Of a DNA stretch of 64,000 nucleotides, positions 16,180-24,313 are shown in pieces (the first letter of the stretch is position 1; every line of letters begins with the position of its first letter). The translations under genes and the position numbers were made by a program. The notes below the pieces were generated by a model, which saw only the letters and a list, made by a program, of their open reading frames with translations, had not been told where the DNA came from and made no database searches. Origin of the DNA: Palsa-295 sp963781105 (GTDB taxonomy: Bacteria > Acidobacteriota > Terriglobia > Acidiferrales > UBA7541). Where the stretch lies: contig CAWAED010000003.1 in assembly GCA_963781105.1 (NCBI GenBank), positions 310,001 through 374,000 of the forward strand, given 5' to 3'.

Positions 16180-18249
16180 GTGGATATTCTTGGCTCGTTA
16201 GCACTGCTGCTCGCCTTTCTGGCGGCGGTGTATGCCGTCGTCGCCGGAATCGTCGGCATCGTCACGCGCCGCGTTCTGTTGACGAAAAGCGCCCGCAACG
16301 CGGGCATGGCCGTCTTCGTCCTCGTCACCATCGCAGTCGGTTGCCTGGAATTTTTCTTCTTCACCAATAATTTTTCCCTGGCCTACGTAGCCGAGCACAG
16401 CAATACCGCGCTCCCGCCTTACTACAAGTTCGCCGCGCTCTGGGCCGGCCAGGAAGGCTCGCTCCTCCTGTGGACCTGGCTGCTCTCCGGCTACGCATTC
16501 TTTGTCCTGTTCCTCAATCGCAAACGCCACCCCGAACTGATGCCCTATGCAGGCGTGGTTATGGCCGGCGTGCAAACCTTTTTTCTCACGCTCAATAATT
16601 TCGTGGCGACGCCCTTTCAAGTAGTCGCCGGCGCGGATGGCGCGGGCATCATGCACCTCGCACGCATATCCGAAGGCCGCGGCCTGAACCCGCTATTGCA
16701 ATATCCCGAAATGGTGATCCATCCTCCGATGCTTTATCTTGGGTACACCGGATTCACCATTCCATTCGCGTTTGCGCTCGCGGCGCTCTTGGGTCGGTAT
16801 CCCGGCGAAAAGTGGATTCACATCACCCGCCGCTGGACCATGATCGCCTGGTGTTTCCAAAGCATCGGCATCCTGCTCGGCGCGCACTGGGCCTACGCCG
16901 TTCTCGGCTGGGGCGGCTACTGGGCCTGGGATCCCGTCGAAAACGCTTCGCTTCTCCCCTGGATTACCGGCACCGCCTTTCTCCACTCCGTGATGATGCA
17001 GGAAAAGCGCGGCATGATGAAGGTGTGGAACGTTTGGCTCGTATTCACCACCTTCATGTTATGCATTCTCGGCACTCTGCTCACGCGCTCTGGCGTCGTC
17101 AGTTCCGTGCACGCTTTCGCGCAATCTTCAATCGGCGGCTGGTTTGTCGGCTTTCTGATAATTGTTTTCCTGGTCTGCGCTGCGGCGTACTGGAAGAATC
17201 ACGATTACCTGCGCAGTGACAACCAACTCGACTCTCTCGTCTCGCGCGAATCCAGCTTCCTCTTCAACAATCTCATCCTCCTCGCCGCCTGCTTTGCCGT
17301 ACTCTGGGGCACGCTCTTCCCAGTCCTCTCCGAATGGGTCGAAGGCAGCAAAATAAGCGTCGGCCCGCCGTTCTTTAATAAAGTAATGATTCCGATCGCG
17401 CTCTTCCTCTTGATGCTTACCGGCGTGGGGCCATTACTCGCGTGGCGCAAGACTTCGTTCGACGCGCTAAAGCGCAATTTTGCATGGCCGCTTGGTGGCG
17501 GCGTCGTTGCAGGAGTCGTTGCCCTGATTTTTGGTTTTCGCGATGTCTATGCGTTGATGTGCCTGATTCTGAGCGTCTTCGTCACCCTTACCATCGCCTC
17601 GGAGTTCTTCCGCGGCGCACGCGTGATCTCCGCGCGCGATGGCACGAACTTCCTTACCTCCATCGGCGAACTCACCATGCGCAACACTCGCCGTTACGGC
17701 GGTTACGTCGTCCACTTCGGAATGGTTCTCGTCTTCATCGGAATCGCCGGCACTCCCTTCAATCGCGACATCCAGAAAGATCTCGGTATCGGCGACACGC
17801 TGAAAATCGGTCCCTACACCATCCTCTGCCAGAATTTCGATCAAGTCGCCAACAACAACTACCAATCGCAACGCGCTACTCTGGAAGTCTTCAAAAACGG
17901 CAAGTCAGACATGATGCTCTATCCCGAGCGCCGTTTCTTCCTCACCAGCCAGATCACCGAAACGATGGTCGCCGTGCAATCGTCGCCCCTCCGCGATCTC
18001 TACGTAGTCTACGCAGGACAAAGCCCAGAGAGCGGCCGTCCCTCGGTCCACGCCTATTTGCTGCCGCTCGTGAAATGGATCTGGTTCGGCGGCATCGTAG
18101 TCGTACTCGGCACGATCCTCGCGCTAATTCCGAATCGCCGCACCGCGCTGGTCCTCCGCCCTGTAACCGAACGCTCCTGGGCCAACGCCATCGCAGACTC
18201 ATCTCCAGCAATCGGCGCAGTCGCCCGCCGAGTAGAAGGCCATGACTAA
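16180..18249 (+). CDS. ccmF: cytochrome c heme lyase CcmF
   Basis: A 689-residue polytopic heme lyase subunit that attaches heme to CxxCH motifs of apocytochromes in the periplasm. The WWD-type heme-handling motif reads WGGYWAWDPVENASLLPW (from residue 244). ALWAGQEGSLLLWTWLLS (near residue 87) and VHPPMLYLGYTGF-like HPPMLYLGY are also typical, and essential His residues are present. A periplasmic domain near the C-terminus is followed by a last helix. Length is slightly above the usual 640-660. The start is GTG at 16180, 40 bases after ccmE. The last 8 bases overlap ccmH, indicating translational coupling. Confidence 0.95.
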   Translation: MDILGSLALLLAFLAAVYAVVAGIVGIVTRRVLLTKSARNAGMAVFVLVTIAVGCLEFFFFTNNFSLAYVAEHSNTALPPYYKFAALWAGQEGSLLLWTWLLSGYAFFVLFLNRKRHPELMPYAGVVMAGVQTFFLTLNNFVATPFQVVAGADGAGIMHLARISEGRGLNPLLQYPEMVIHPPMLYLGYTGFTIPFAFALAALLGRYPGEKWIHITRRWTMIAWCFQSIGILLGAHWAYAVLGWGGYWAWDPVENASLLPWITGTAFLHSVMMQEKRGMMKVWNVWLVFTTFMLCILGTLLTRSGVVSSVHAFAQSSIGGWFVGFLIIVFLVCAAAYWKNHDYLRSDNQLDSLVSRESSFLFNNLILLAACFAVLWGTLFPVLSEWVEGSKISVGPPFFNKVMIPIALFLLMLTGVGPLLAWRKTSFDALKRNFAWPLGGGVVAGVVALIFGFRDVYALMCLILSVFVTLTIASEFFRGARVISARDGTNFLTSIGELTMRNTRRYGGYVVHFGMVLVFIGIAGTPFNRDIQKDLGIGDTLKIGPYTILCQNFDQVANNNYQSQRATLEVFKNGKSDMMLYPERRFFLTSQITETMVAVQSSPLRDLYVVYAGQSPESGRPSVHAYLLPLVKWIWFGGIVVVLGTILALIPNRRTALVLRPVTERSWANAIADSSPAIGAVARRVEGHD

Positions 18250-18835
18250 TCTCTCGCGCAATCTCGCCTGTCAACGCACCCGGAAGTCTCCGTGCCCTCC
18301 ACGGCCTTTCTCTGCGTCCTCTGCGTTAAGCTTTTGCCTTCGTTCGGTAACGTTGGCGCTGACGCTGGCCATCAGTTCGGGCCCAGTCGCAGTCGCAGCC
18401 CAGCAATTGCCCCGTGCGAAAGACCTCAGCAAGCGCGTAATGTGCATGTGCGGCGGCTGCGAAGATTCGGCCGGCCTCTGCAGCCATCCCGGCGGCACCT
18501 TCTCCGGCCCCTGCGACACCGCCCGCGGCATGCAAAAAGATCTCGATGCCCGCGTAGCCCGCAACGAATCCGACGACGCAATTCTCCAAGCCTACGTCGA
18601 ACAATACGGCCCCACAGTTCTGGTCGAGCCTCCGAAAAAGGGTTTCGATCTCTTAGCGTGGGTGATGCCGGTCCTGCTGCCGCTGATCGCGCTGATACTC
18701 GTCTGGCAAGTCGTCCGCCGCTGGAAACAAAAAGCAGCCCTAGCCCCAGCCGGCGGACCGCCGATTGACGCCGCGTTCCTCGAGCGCGTCCAGCGCGAAG
18801 CCGGCAGGGAGCCGACCAAGGACCACGATGAGTAG
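18242..18835 (+). CDS. ccmH: cytochrome c biogenesis thiol oxidoreductase CcmH
   Basis: A 197-residue protein with a signal-like hydrophobic stretch (about residues 36-52), the cysteine motif RVMCMCGGC (Cys70-x2-Cys73, with extra Cys68 and Cys80), and a C-terminal helix (VMPVLLPLIALILVWQVV). CcmH reduces the apocytochrome CxxCH disulfide for CcmF. The usual LRCxxC context is altered and a 10-residue Cys/Gly/His insertion follows (SAGLCSHPGG). The first 35 residues include a stretch (18290-18335) that resembles an interspersed intergenic repeat, so the real start could be further in. The ATG overlaps the ccmF stop by 8 bases. Confidence 0.88.
   Translation: MTNLSRNLACQRTRKSPCPPRPFSASSALSFCLRSVTLALTLAISSGPVAVAAQQLPRAKDLSKRVMCMCGGCEDSAGLCSHPGGTFSGPCDTARGMQKDLDARVARNESDDAILQAYVEQYGPTVLVEPPKKGFDLLAWVMPVLLPLIALILVWQVVRRWKQKAALAPAGGPPIDAAFLERVQREAGREPTKDHDE
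18290..18335. repeat. CTCTGCGT-type interspersed repeat inside ccmH 5' end
   Basis: The stretch reads CTCCGTGCCCTCCACGG then CTTTCTCTGCGTCCTCTGCG and TTAAGC, a near-direct repeat of CTCTGCGT/CTCTGCGT. It looks like a widespread noncoding interspersed sequence yet is read through in frame by ccmH before its signal peptide. Confidence 0.45.
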
Positions 18836-19190
18836 CGTGGACATCGCCGTAGCCTGCGCGCTCTTGTCGGCCGCTGCCATTTTTTTCATCTTTAACGTGA
18901 AGCTGGACGAGTCCGATTCTGCACCCCATCGCACCAAACTCGACCAGTTGATGGAGCGCCGCGACGCAATCTACGAAAATCTGCGCGACCTCCGTTTCGA
19001 ATTTCGCGCCGGAAAATTCTCCGAACACGATTTCGAGGAGATCAAACAATCGCTGGAAGTAGAAGCCGCGCGCGTCCTAGCCGAAATGGACCAACTGACC
19101 GGGGGCGCTCCCACGCCCGCCACACGCCAAGCTTCCATGCGTCAAACGGCCGCGGAACAAGCGGCCACGGAAAAGGTACGAAATTCATGA
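18828..19190 (+). CDS. CcmI-like short cytochrome c biogenesis protein
   Basis: A 120-residue protein with an N-terminal membrane helix (about residues 3-22) and a charged helical region (LDQLMERRDAIYENLRDLRFEFRAGKFSEHDFEEIKQSLE), the pattern of the N-terminal domain of CcmI/CycH. It lacks the TPR domain of full CcmI. The ATG at 18828 overlaps the ccmH stop by 8 bases, and its own stop overlaps the next start (ATGA). The operon position supports a role in apocytochrome handling. Assignment rests on architecture and context rather than a diagnostic motif. Confidence 0.65.
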   Translation: MSSVDIAVACALLSAAAIFFIFNVKLDESDSAPHRTKLDQLMERRDAIYENLRDLRFEFRAGKFSEHDFEEIKQSLEVEAARVLAEMDQLTGGAPTPATRQASMRQTAAEQAATEKVRNS

Positions 19191-20638
19191 ACGCCAGGCC
19201 AGCACGCCAAATATCACAGCAAGCGCAAGCCAATCCGCGTGTAGGAGCACGGCATGCCGTGCCCGCAGTCGCCCCCGCCACGACAGTATTACTGTTTCTA
19301 CTCGCGCTATCCCTGTTCGCGCGCACTACCTTCGCCGGCACGCTAGACGGCACCGTAAAAAATGGCACCAATGGAAAGCTAGCCACCGGCGCGGACGTAA
19401 TCCTCATCCAACTCCAAGGCGGCATGCAGCCGGTTGCCAACACCAAGACCGACGCCCAAGGCCACTATCACTTCGATAATCCGCAACTCGGCACCGGCCC
19501 CATGCTCCTCCGCGTAGTTTACAAAGGCGTGAACTACCACGAGCCCATTACTCCCGGTAAAACTACCGCCGACGTAGAAGTCTTCGAGCCCACCGACAAG
19601 CCCGACGCCTTCAGCGTCGCCAATCACGCCATCATTCTGCAACCCAACGGCTCAGATCTCATGGTCGGCGAAGAGTACATGATCGCCAACAAAACCCAGC
19701 CACCCGTCGCCTACTACCGTGAAGATGGCTCGTTCAATTTCACGCTTCCCGATGGCGCGGACTTCAATCAAGCCTCCGCGTGGGGCAGTTCCGGAATGCC
19801 CGTAGTGCAGGGAACGATTGACAAGGGCAAAAATAAATTGGCCATCGCGTTTCCGTTCCGTCCCGGCGAAAGCGGTGTGCGCCTCTCTTACAAAATGCCC
19901 TACGCCGGAAATCATTTGACGCTGCGCAACGTCTCGCCCTACTCGACCGAACGCCTGATCATCGCGGCTCCACCGACCGTGCAGATTTCCGGCAGCGGAA
20001 TTTCGCCCGCCGGCCAGGACCAGGGCTTCAACGTCTACATGCGCGACAACGTCGCCGCCAATTCTCCGATTGATGTCGCAGTCTCCGGTACCGCTCCGCC
20101 GCCTCAAGCAAGTTCGAACGGTGCCGCAGGCGCCGGCGGAGGCCCCGACAACTCGCAAAATCCTTCCGTGAATTCGCGCGCATCCGATGGCGGAAGCGCC
20201 GAAGCGCAATCAGTCAGCGCTACCACGATTCCCGCGCGCCTCGACGGCCTGAAATGGATATTGACCGGCGGCTTCGCGTCCATCTTCGTTCTCGGCTTCG
20301 CATACCTCTGGCTCAAACCGCGCCCTGTGGTCGCTTCGAATGGCTCGCAAGAAATCGCGGCCGACTTGCCCAAGCCTCGCAACGCAAAAAAATCAGCAGC
20401 ATCTTCCGCCGCCGCAGCAGCAGCCGTCGCCGAAACGCCCGCTCCTACCGCCGCTCGCGCACAATCGTCCGATGCCTCCGTCGCAATTGACCGCGAAGTT
20501 CGCGGCAGCCTCGATGAACTAAAAGACAACATTTTCCGCCTCGAACTCCGCCGCCAGGCCGGCACCATCAGCGAAGAAGACTACGCGCGCCAGCGTGAAA
20601 GCGTCGAAAAAATGCTCCGCGCCTTAGTGCGCGGCTAG
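19187..20638 (+). CDS. membrane-anchored carboxypeptidase-regulatory-like protein in the ccm operon
   Basis: A 483-residue protein not part of the canonical ccm set. After a basic N-terminus and signal helix (about residues 32-50), it has a CarbReg/transthyretin-like beta domain (about 51-130: LDGTVKNGTNGKLATGADVIL, TDAQGHYHF), a second beta-rich domain (about 140-310), a Ser/Gly/Ala linker, a membrane helix (about 358-378) and a cytoplasmic end. That end resembles the CcmI-like helical segment (LDELKDNIFRLELRRQAGTISEEDYARQRE). The ATG overlaps the previous stop (ATGA). A palindromic repeat lies in frame at 19247-19262. Likely a periplasmic accessory factor; function inferred from position only. 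Confidence 0.75.
   Translation: MNARPARQISQQAQANPRVGARHAVPAVAPATTVLLFLLALSLFARTTFAGTLDGTVKNGTNGKLATGADVILIQLQGGMQPVANTKTDAQGHYHFDNPQLGTGPMLLRVVYKGVNYHEPITPGKTTADVEVFEPTDKPDAFSVANHAIILQPNGSDLMVGEEYMIANKTQPPVAYYREDGSFNFTLPDGADFNQASAWGSSGMPVVQGTIDKGKNKLAIAFPFRPGESGVRLSYKMPYAGNHLTLRNVSPYSTERLIIAAPPTVQISGSGISPAGQDQGFNVYMRDNVAANSPIDVAVSGTAPPPQASSNGAAGAGGGPDNSQNPSVNSRASDGGSAEAQSVSATTIPARLDGLKWILTGGFASIFVLGFAYLWLKPRPVVASNGSQEIAADLPKPRNAKKSAASSAAAAAAVAETPAPTAARAQSSDASVAIDREVRGSLDELKDNIFRLELRRQAGTISEEDYARQRESVEKMLRALVRG
19247..19262. repeat. perfect 16-bp palindrome GCACGGCATGCCGTGC inside a coding region
   Basis: The element GTAGGAGCACGGCATGCC and its inverted arm lies in the N-terminal codons of the CarbReg ccm-operon gene. 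A close copy (GTAGGGGCACGGCATGCCGT) is intergenic at 26063-26083. Confidence 0.7.
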
Positions 20639-20648
20639 GCGCAACGCA

Positions 20649-21410
20649 TTGCCCGCACCGAGCGTCTCTTCGCAAAACGCCGTGACATCGCCGCTAGGCC
20701 TCTCCTTCCAATCTGTCGAAAAACGTTTCGGAGCCTTCGCCGCTCTCCGCGATATCACGCTCGAAATTCTTCCCGGCGAATTCGTCGCGCTCCTCGGCCC
20801 CAACGGAGCAGGGAAGACCACGCTCCTACGCATCGCCGCCCTGCTCTCGAATCCCACGCGTGGCGGCGTAAACTTCACAAACGGACCAGCGACCATCAGC
20901 GGCCGCGTCCGCTCGCAGGCAATCTTTCACAGGCCCAAGCACGCCATCGGCCTCGTCGGCCACAGCACCCTGCTCTACGACGATCTCACTGCGCACGAAA
21001 ATCTCACGTTCTTCGCCAATCTCTACGGCCTGGACGGTATCCCGCATCGGATAGCCGTCGCGCTGGAAGATTGTGGCCTAGCCACACGCGCCGCAAGCCT
21101 CGTACGAACTTTCTCGCGCGGCATGCGCCAACGCTTAGCAATCGCCCGAGCGTTGCTTCACGGCCCCAGCCTGCTTCTGCTCGACGAACCCGCCGCCGGC
21201 CTCGATCGCCAAGGCCTCGAATGGTTCAGCACAAGACTCGCGCGCTTGAAACAAGACGGCTGCACGATCCTGATGAGCACCCACGCGCGCAACGAATCCC
21301 TGGACCTAGCCACGCGCGCCGTAGCGCTAGCAGGCGGCCGCATCCAACACGACAGCGGCCCTAGCGGCGATCCAGCCCCGCTGCTGGCGGCGCTCCGAGC
21401 GGAGGCTTAA
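20649..21410 (+). CDS. ccmA: heme exporter ABC ATPase CcmA
   Basis: A 253-residue ABC ATPase that powers release of holo-CcmE from CcmC with CcmB. Walker A is GPNGAGKTTLL, the signature is FSRGMRQRLAIARAL, Walker B is LLLLDEPAAGLD and the H-loop is STHARNE. Length exceeds typical CcmA (about 205), partly from an insertion around residues 75-105 (RGGVNFTNGPATISGRVRSQ). TTG at 20649 is 11 bases after the previous stop; GTG at 20682 is an alternative start. Next to ccmB, as expected. Confidence 0.92.
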   Translation: MPAPSVSSQNAVTSPLGLSFQSVEKRFGAFAALRDITLEILPGEFVALLGPNGAGKTTLLRIAALLSNPTRGGVNFTNGPATISGRVRSQAIFHRPKHAIGLVGHSTLLYDDLTAHENLTFFANLYGLDGIPHRIAVALEDCGLATRAASLVRTFSRGMRQRLAIARALLHGPSLLLLDEPAAGLDRQGLEWFSTRLARLKQDGCTILMSTHARNESLDLATRAVALAGGRIQHDSGPSGDPAPLLAALRAEA

Positions 21411-21478
21411 ATTGTTGGCCATTTGCGGGCGCTCGCGACAGCCAGAATTTCAATTCAGGCAAGCCTTTAACGGAGCAT

Positions 21479-21511
21479 TGTCATCCCGAGCGCAGCGAGG
21501 GATCTGCTTTT
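21479..21511. repeat. interspersed repeat family A, copy 2, overlapping the ccmB start codon
   Basis: Short form TCATCCCGAGCGCAGCGAGG then GATCTGCTTTT. Its final TT are the first two bases of the ccmB TTG start, and its GAGGGA lies 8-9 bases upstream where a ribosome binding site is expected. Confidence 0.85.
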
Positions 21512-22196
21512 GACCACGATAAAAGCCGCCGCCATCATCCTCGGCAAAGAACTCCGCCTGGAATTCCGCACGCGCGAGCTCCTAACCGCCACGGTCGTCT
21601 TCGCCCTGGTAGTAGTCGTCCTATTCAGCTTCGCTTTCGATCCCACCCCAGCAGAATCCCGCCGCTACGGCCCCGGCCTCCTCTGGATCGCCTTCCTCTT
21701 CGCCGGCTCCCTGATGCTCAACCCATCCTTCGCGCGCGAACAATTAAACGAAACCCTCGACGCCCTCCGCATGGCCCCCGTCTCGAGCTTCGCAATCCTT
21801 CTCGGAAAAATTCTCGCGAATTTCATCTTCATGTCCCTAGCCGAATTACTTCTCGTTCCGATATTCGCCGTCCTCTACAACGTCTCCCTGGCAGGCATCG
21901 TCGGCCGCCTAGCCCTCGTCCTCGCGCTAGGCACTCTCGGTCTCACCGTAACCGGCACAGTTTTCTCCGCCATCTCCGCCCACGCCCGCATGCGCGAACT
22001 CCTCCTCCCGTTGCTGCTGCTTCCCATCCTCACGCCTCTCCTGATCGCCGCGGTAGAATCCACCGCCGCTCTCTTCGCCGAGCAACCGACGCTCGACGTC
22101 ACCTGGGTCACATTCCTGGCCGGATTTGATATTGTGTTCCTTACAGCGTCCTGGCTTCTGTGCGACTATACTGATGGAAGAATGAAGGAAATATGA
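21510..22196 (+). CDS. ccmB: heme exporter permease CcmB
   Basis: A 228-residue membrane protein with six hydrophobic segments, the permease partner of CcmA in the heme-delivery ABC complex. Typical CcmB features include an N-terminal KELRLEFRTRELL amphipathic segment, SFAREQLNETLDALRMAP and LPLLLLPILTPLLIAAVES. The only good start near the family N-terminus is TTG at 21510, which is made in part by a family A repeat. ccmC begins 14 bases after the stop. Confidence 0.92.
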   Translation: MTTIKAAAIILGKELRLEFRTRELLTATVVFALVVVVLFSFAFDPTPAESRRYGPGLLWIAFLFAGSLMLNPSFAREQLNETLDALRMAPVSSFAILLGKILANFIFMSLAELLLVPIFAVLYNVSLAGIVGRLALVLALGTLGLTVTGTVFSAISAHARMRELLLPLLLLPILTPLLIAAVESTAALFAEQPTLDVTWVTFLAGFDIVFLTASWLLCDYTDGRMKEI

Positions 22197-22209
22197 GGTC
22201 CCGCAACGA

Positions 22210-22950
22210 ATGAAGGCCCGCTTACCTCTGACGATCCTCACCGCCCTGCTGATCTTCGCGGCAGGCTACGCCGCGCTGTTCGTCGCGCCCGATGAAAAGA
22301 CGATGCACGCGATCCAGCGCATCTTCTATTTCCATCTTCCCAGTTGGATCGCGATGTTCTCGGCCTTCACCATAGCCTTCTACGCGAACGTCGCCTATCT
22401 CATCACCCGCAATCGCAAATGGGACGCCCTCGGTGTCTCCGGCGTCGAAGTCGGAGTCATATGCTGCACCATCGGCCTGGTCACCGGCCCGTTGTGGGCG
22501 CGCCCGGTGTGGGGCATTTGGTGGACTTGGGACGCTCGCCTCACCTCTACCTTCATTCTCTGGCTGCTCTACATCGGCTATCTACTTCTCCGCGGCCTTC
22601 TCGAAGACCCCGAAAAGAAAGCGTCGCTCTCTGCCATCTTCGGAATCTTCGCGTCGCTCGATATTCCTCTCGTTTATCTCTCGAACCGCCTCTGGCGTAC
22701 GCAGCATCCGCAACCCGTCATCCTCGGCGGCCCCAATTCCGGCCTCGCGCCCACGATCGCCAAAGTTTTGTTGCTTTGCGTTGTTGCCGTCTTTTGCGTA
22801 ATGATATTGGTGCTGGTGGATCGTTACAGGCTGGAAATGCTGCGCAACGAATGTGCTGAGCTGCGCTTTACAATCGAATCCCGCGGTTCCGAAGATGGAT
22901 TAAATGGATTGGCCGCGAATCAGCCCGCGCTGGGAAAGGTCGGACGATGA
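22210..22950 (+). CDS. ccmC: heme exporter protein CcmC
   Basis: A 246-residue six-helix protein that loads heme onto CcmE. The WWD domain reads GIWWTWDARLTSTFILWLLYIGY, and flanking His residues (FYFHLPSW, RTQHPQPVI) fit the axial heme ligands. Length and order are normal. The C-terminal 40 residues after the last helix form a short charged cytoplasmic tail. Its stop overlaps the ccmD start (ATGA). Confidence 0.95.
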   Translation: MKARLPLTILTALLIFAAGYAALFVAPDEKTMHAIQRIFYFHLPSWIAMFSAFTIAFYANVAYLITRNRKWDALGVSGVEVGVICCTIGLVTGPLWARPVWGIWWTWDARLTSTFILWLLYIGYLLLRGLLEDPEKKASLSAIFGIFASLDIPLVYLSNRLWRTQHPQPVILGGPNSGLAPTIAKVLLLCVVAVFCVMILVLVDRYRLEMLRNECAELRFTIESRGSEDGLNGLAANQPALGKVGR

Positions 22951-23093
22951 AAAACTTCGAATTTCTCTTCACCGCGTGGATGGTAGTCTGGGTGGTCTTC
23001 TTCGTTTATGAAGTCAGCGTTGCCCGGCGCATCTCGCAAGTGCGCCAGGAAATCGAGCGGCTCAAGCAGCAATTGCAGCAAGGGCAAGGCTGA
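22947..23093 (+). CDS. ccmD: CcmD small heme-export membrane protein
   Basis: A 48-residue protein beginning MKNFEFLFTAWMVVWVVFF: one membrane helix, then a basic, Gln-rich cytoplasmic helix (ARRISQVRQEIERLKQQLQQ). CcmD stabilises the CcmABC complex and is typically 45-70 residues with this architecture. The ATG overlaps the ccmC stop (ATGA), strong support for translation. Confidence 0.88.
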   Translation: MKNFEFLFTAWMVVWVVFFVYEVSVARRISQVRQEIERLKQQLQQGQG

Positions 23094-23111
23094 GTTTGCC
23101 AGAGGTGCGTC

Positions 23112-24104
23112 ATGGCTGGGGCCAAAAGAATTGCGGTAGTGCTGTTCCAACTCGGCGGGCCGGATAGCCAGGCCGCCGTCGAACCTTTCCTCTATAATCT
23201 CTTTTGCGATCCGGACATCATCAATTTCCCCGGCGCCTTTCTCGCGCGCAAAGCTCTGGCCAAGCTGATCTCGACCACTCGCTCGAAGATCGTCCGCCAG
23301 CATTACGCCGAAATCGGCGGAGGCTCGCCCATTCGACGCCTCACCGAACAGCAATCCCGCGCCCTGGAAAAAGCCCTAAAGCTGCACATCCCGGCACGCA
23401 CGGTCGTGGCCATGCGCTACTGGCATCCCAGCACCTCTGAAGCCATCGCAGCTCTCGACCGCGAAACCTACGATGAACTCGTCTTGCTGCCTCTCTATCC
23501 CCACTACTCGTTCGCCACTACGCGCAGCAGCCTCAACGAATGGAATCGCCAATACCAGCCGCGCACGCCCGTAAAGAGCATTGACCATTTCCACGACCAT
23601 CCCGATTACATCGCCGGAATTGTCGAACGCATCAACGAAGTTCTCTCCACCCTCGATCGTCCCGACGACGTCCATCTCGTCTTCAGCGCGCACGGCTTGC
23701 CGCTGGCTCTGGTGGAAAAGGGCGACCCGTATCCGAAGCAGATCGAGGAAACGGTTCAGCTCGTTCGCGAACTCGGCTCCTGGGAAAATCCCTACGTGCT
23801 CTGCTACCAAAGCAAAGTCGGCCCGCAGAAGTGGCTGCAACCTTCGCTCACCGGCACGATTGAACGCATGGCCAAGAGCGGCATCACGCGCATGCTGGTC
23901 ATCCCCATCGCCTTCCTCACCGAGCACATCGAAACCCTGCACGAGATCAATATCGAAGCCCGCGAATACGCCGAGTCGTTAGGCGTCACCGAATTTCACA
24001 TGATGCCCGCGCTCAACGATTCGCCGCTCTTGATCCGCGCCCTCGCCGACCTCGTCCTCCGCTCCGTAGGCATGCGCAGCGGCGTCGCCTCCCTCACCAC
24101 ATAG
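23112..24104 (+). CDS. hemH: ferrochelatase (protoporphyrin or coproporphyrin)
   Basis: A 330-residue ferrochelatase, inserting Fe(II) into the porphyrin to make heme. Seen motifs: VVLFQLGGPDS, YAEIGGGSPIRRLTEQQ, MRYWHPST, LLPLYPHYSFATTRS and the active-site His in VFSAHGLP, with VIPIAFLTEHIETLHEI near the end. It closes the ccm operon, 18 bases after ccmD, linking heme supply to cytochrome c maturation. Membrane anchoring is not evident. Confidence 0.95.
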   Translation: MAGAKRIAVVLFQLGGPDSQAAVEPFLYNLFCDPDIINFPGAFLARKALAKLISTTRSKIVRQHYAEIGGGSPIRRLTEQQSRALEKALKLHIPARTVVAMRYWHPSTSEAIAALDRETYDELVLLPLYPHYSFATTRSSLNEWNRQYQPRTPVKSIDHFHDHPDYIAGIVERINEVLSTLDRPDDVHLVFSAHGLPLALVEKGDPYPKQIEETVQLVRELGSWENPYVLCYQSKVGPQKWLQPSLTGTIERMAKSGITRMLVIPIAFLTEHIETLHEINIEAREYAESLGVTEFHMMPALNDSPLLIRALADLVLRSVGMRSGVASLTT

Positions 24105-24205
24105 CCGCAACCGCACGCGACCAACCAAGCCGGTCTTTGCTCCGGATCGTCCTCGCGCATTCCTGTGCCGCGCATACACCGCGCAAAATTTTCTTCCAGA
24201 ATGTC

Positions 24206-24234
24206 TTGACACAGCCTCTCCCAAATCATATAAC
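24206..24234 (+). promoter_or_regulatory. strong sigma-70 promoter of the cytochrome bc operon
   Basis: TTGACA (24206-24211), 17-base spacer, TATAAC (24229-24234): 6/6 and 5/6 matches at optimal spacing. The start point would be near 24241, leaving a 73-base leader before the Rieske ATG. Confidence 0.85.
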
Positions 24235-24313
24235 GCACTGTTAATTTCTTCGGACTGGTCGGCCATCTTAAATTTATAGTTTTGGTTTGTGGGATAGAAA
24301 TCTCAACGGGCCT

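Noticed and set aside
24281..24313. TTG start at 24287 for the Rieske gene
   Set aside because: Possible, but the first residues add nothing family-like and an ATG lies nine codons later.
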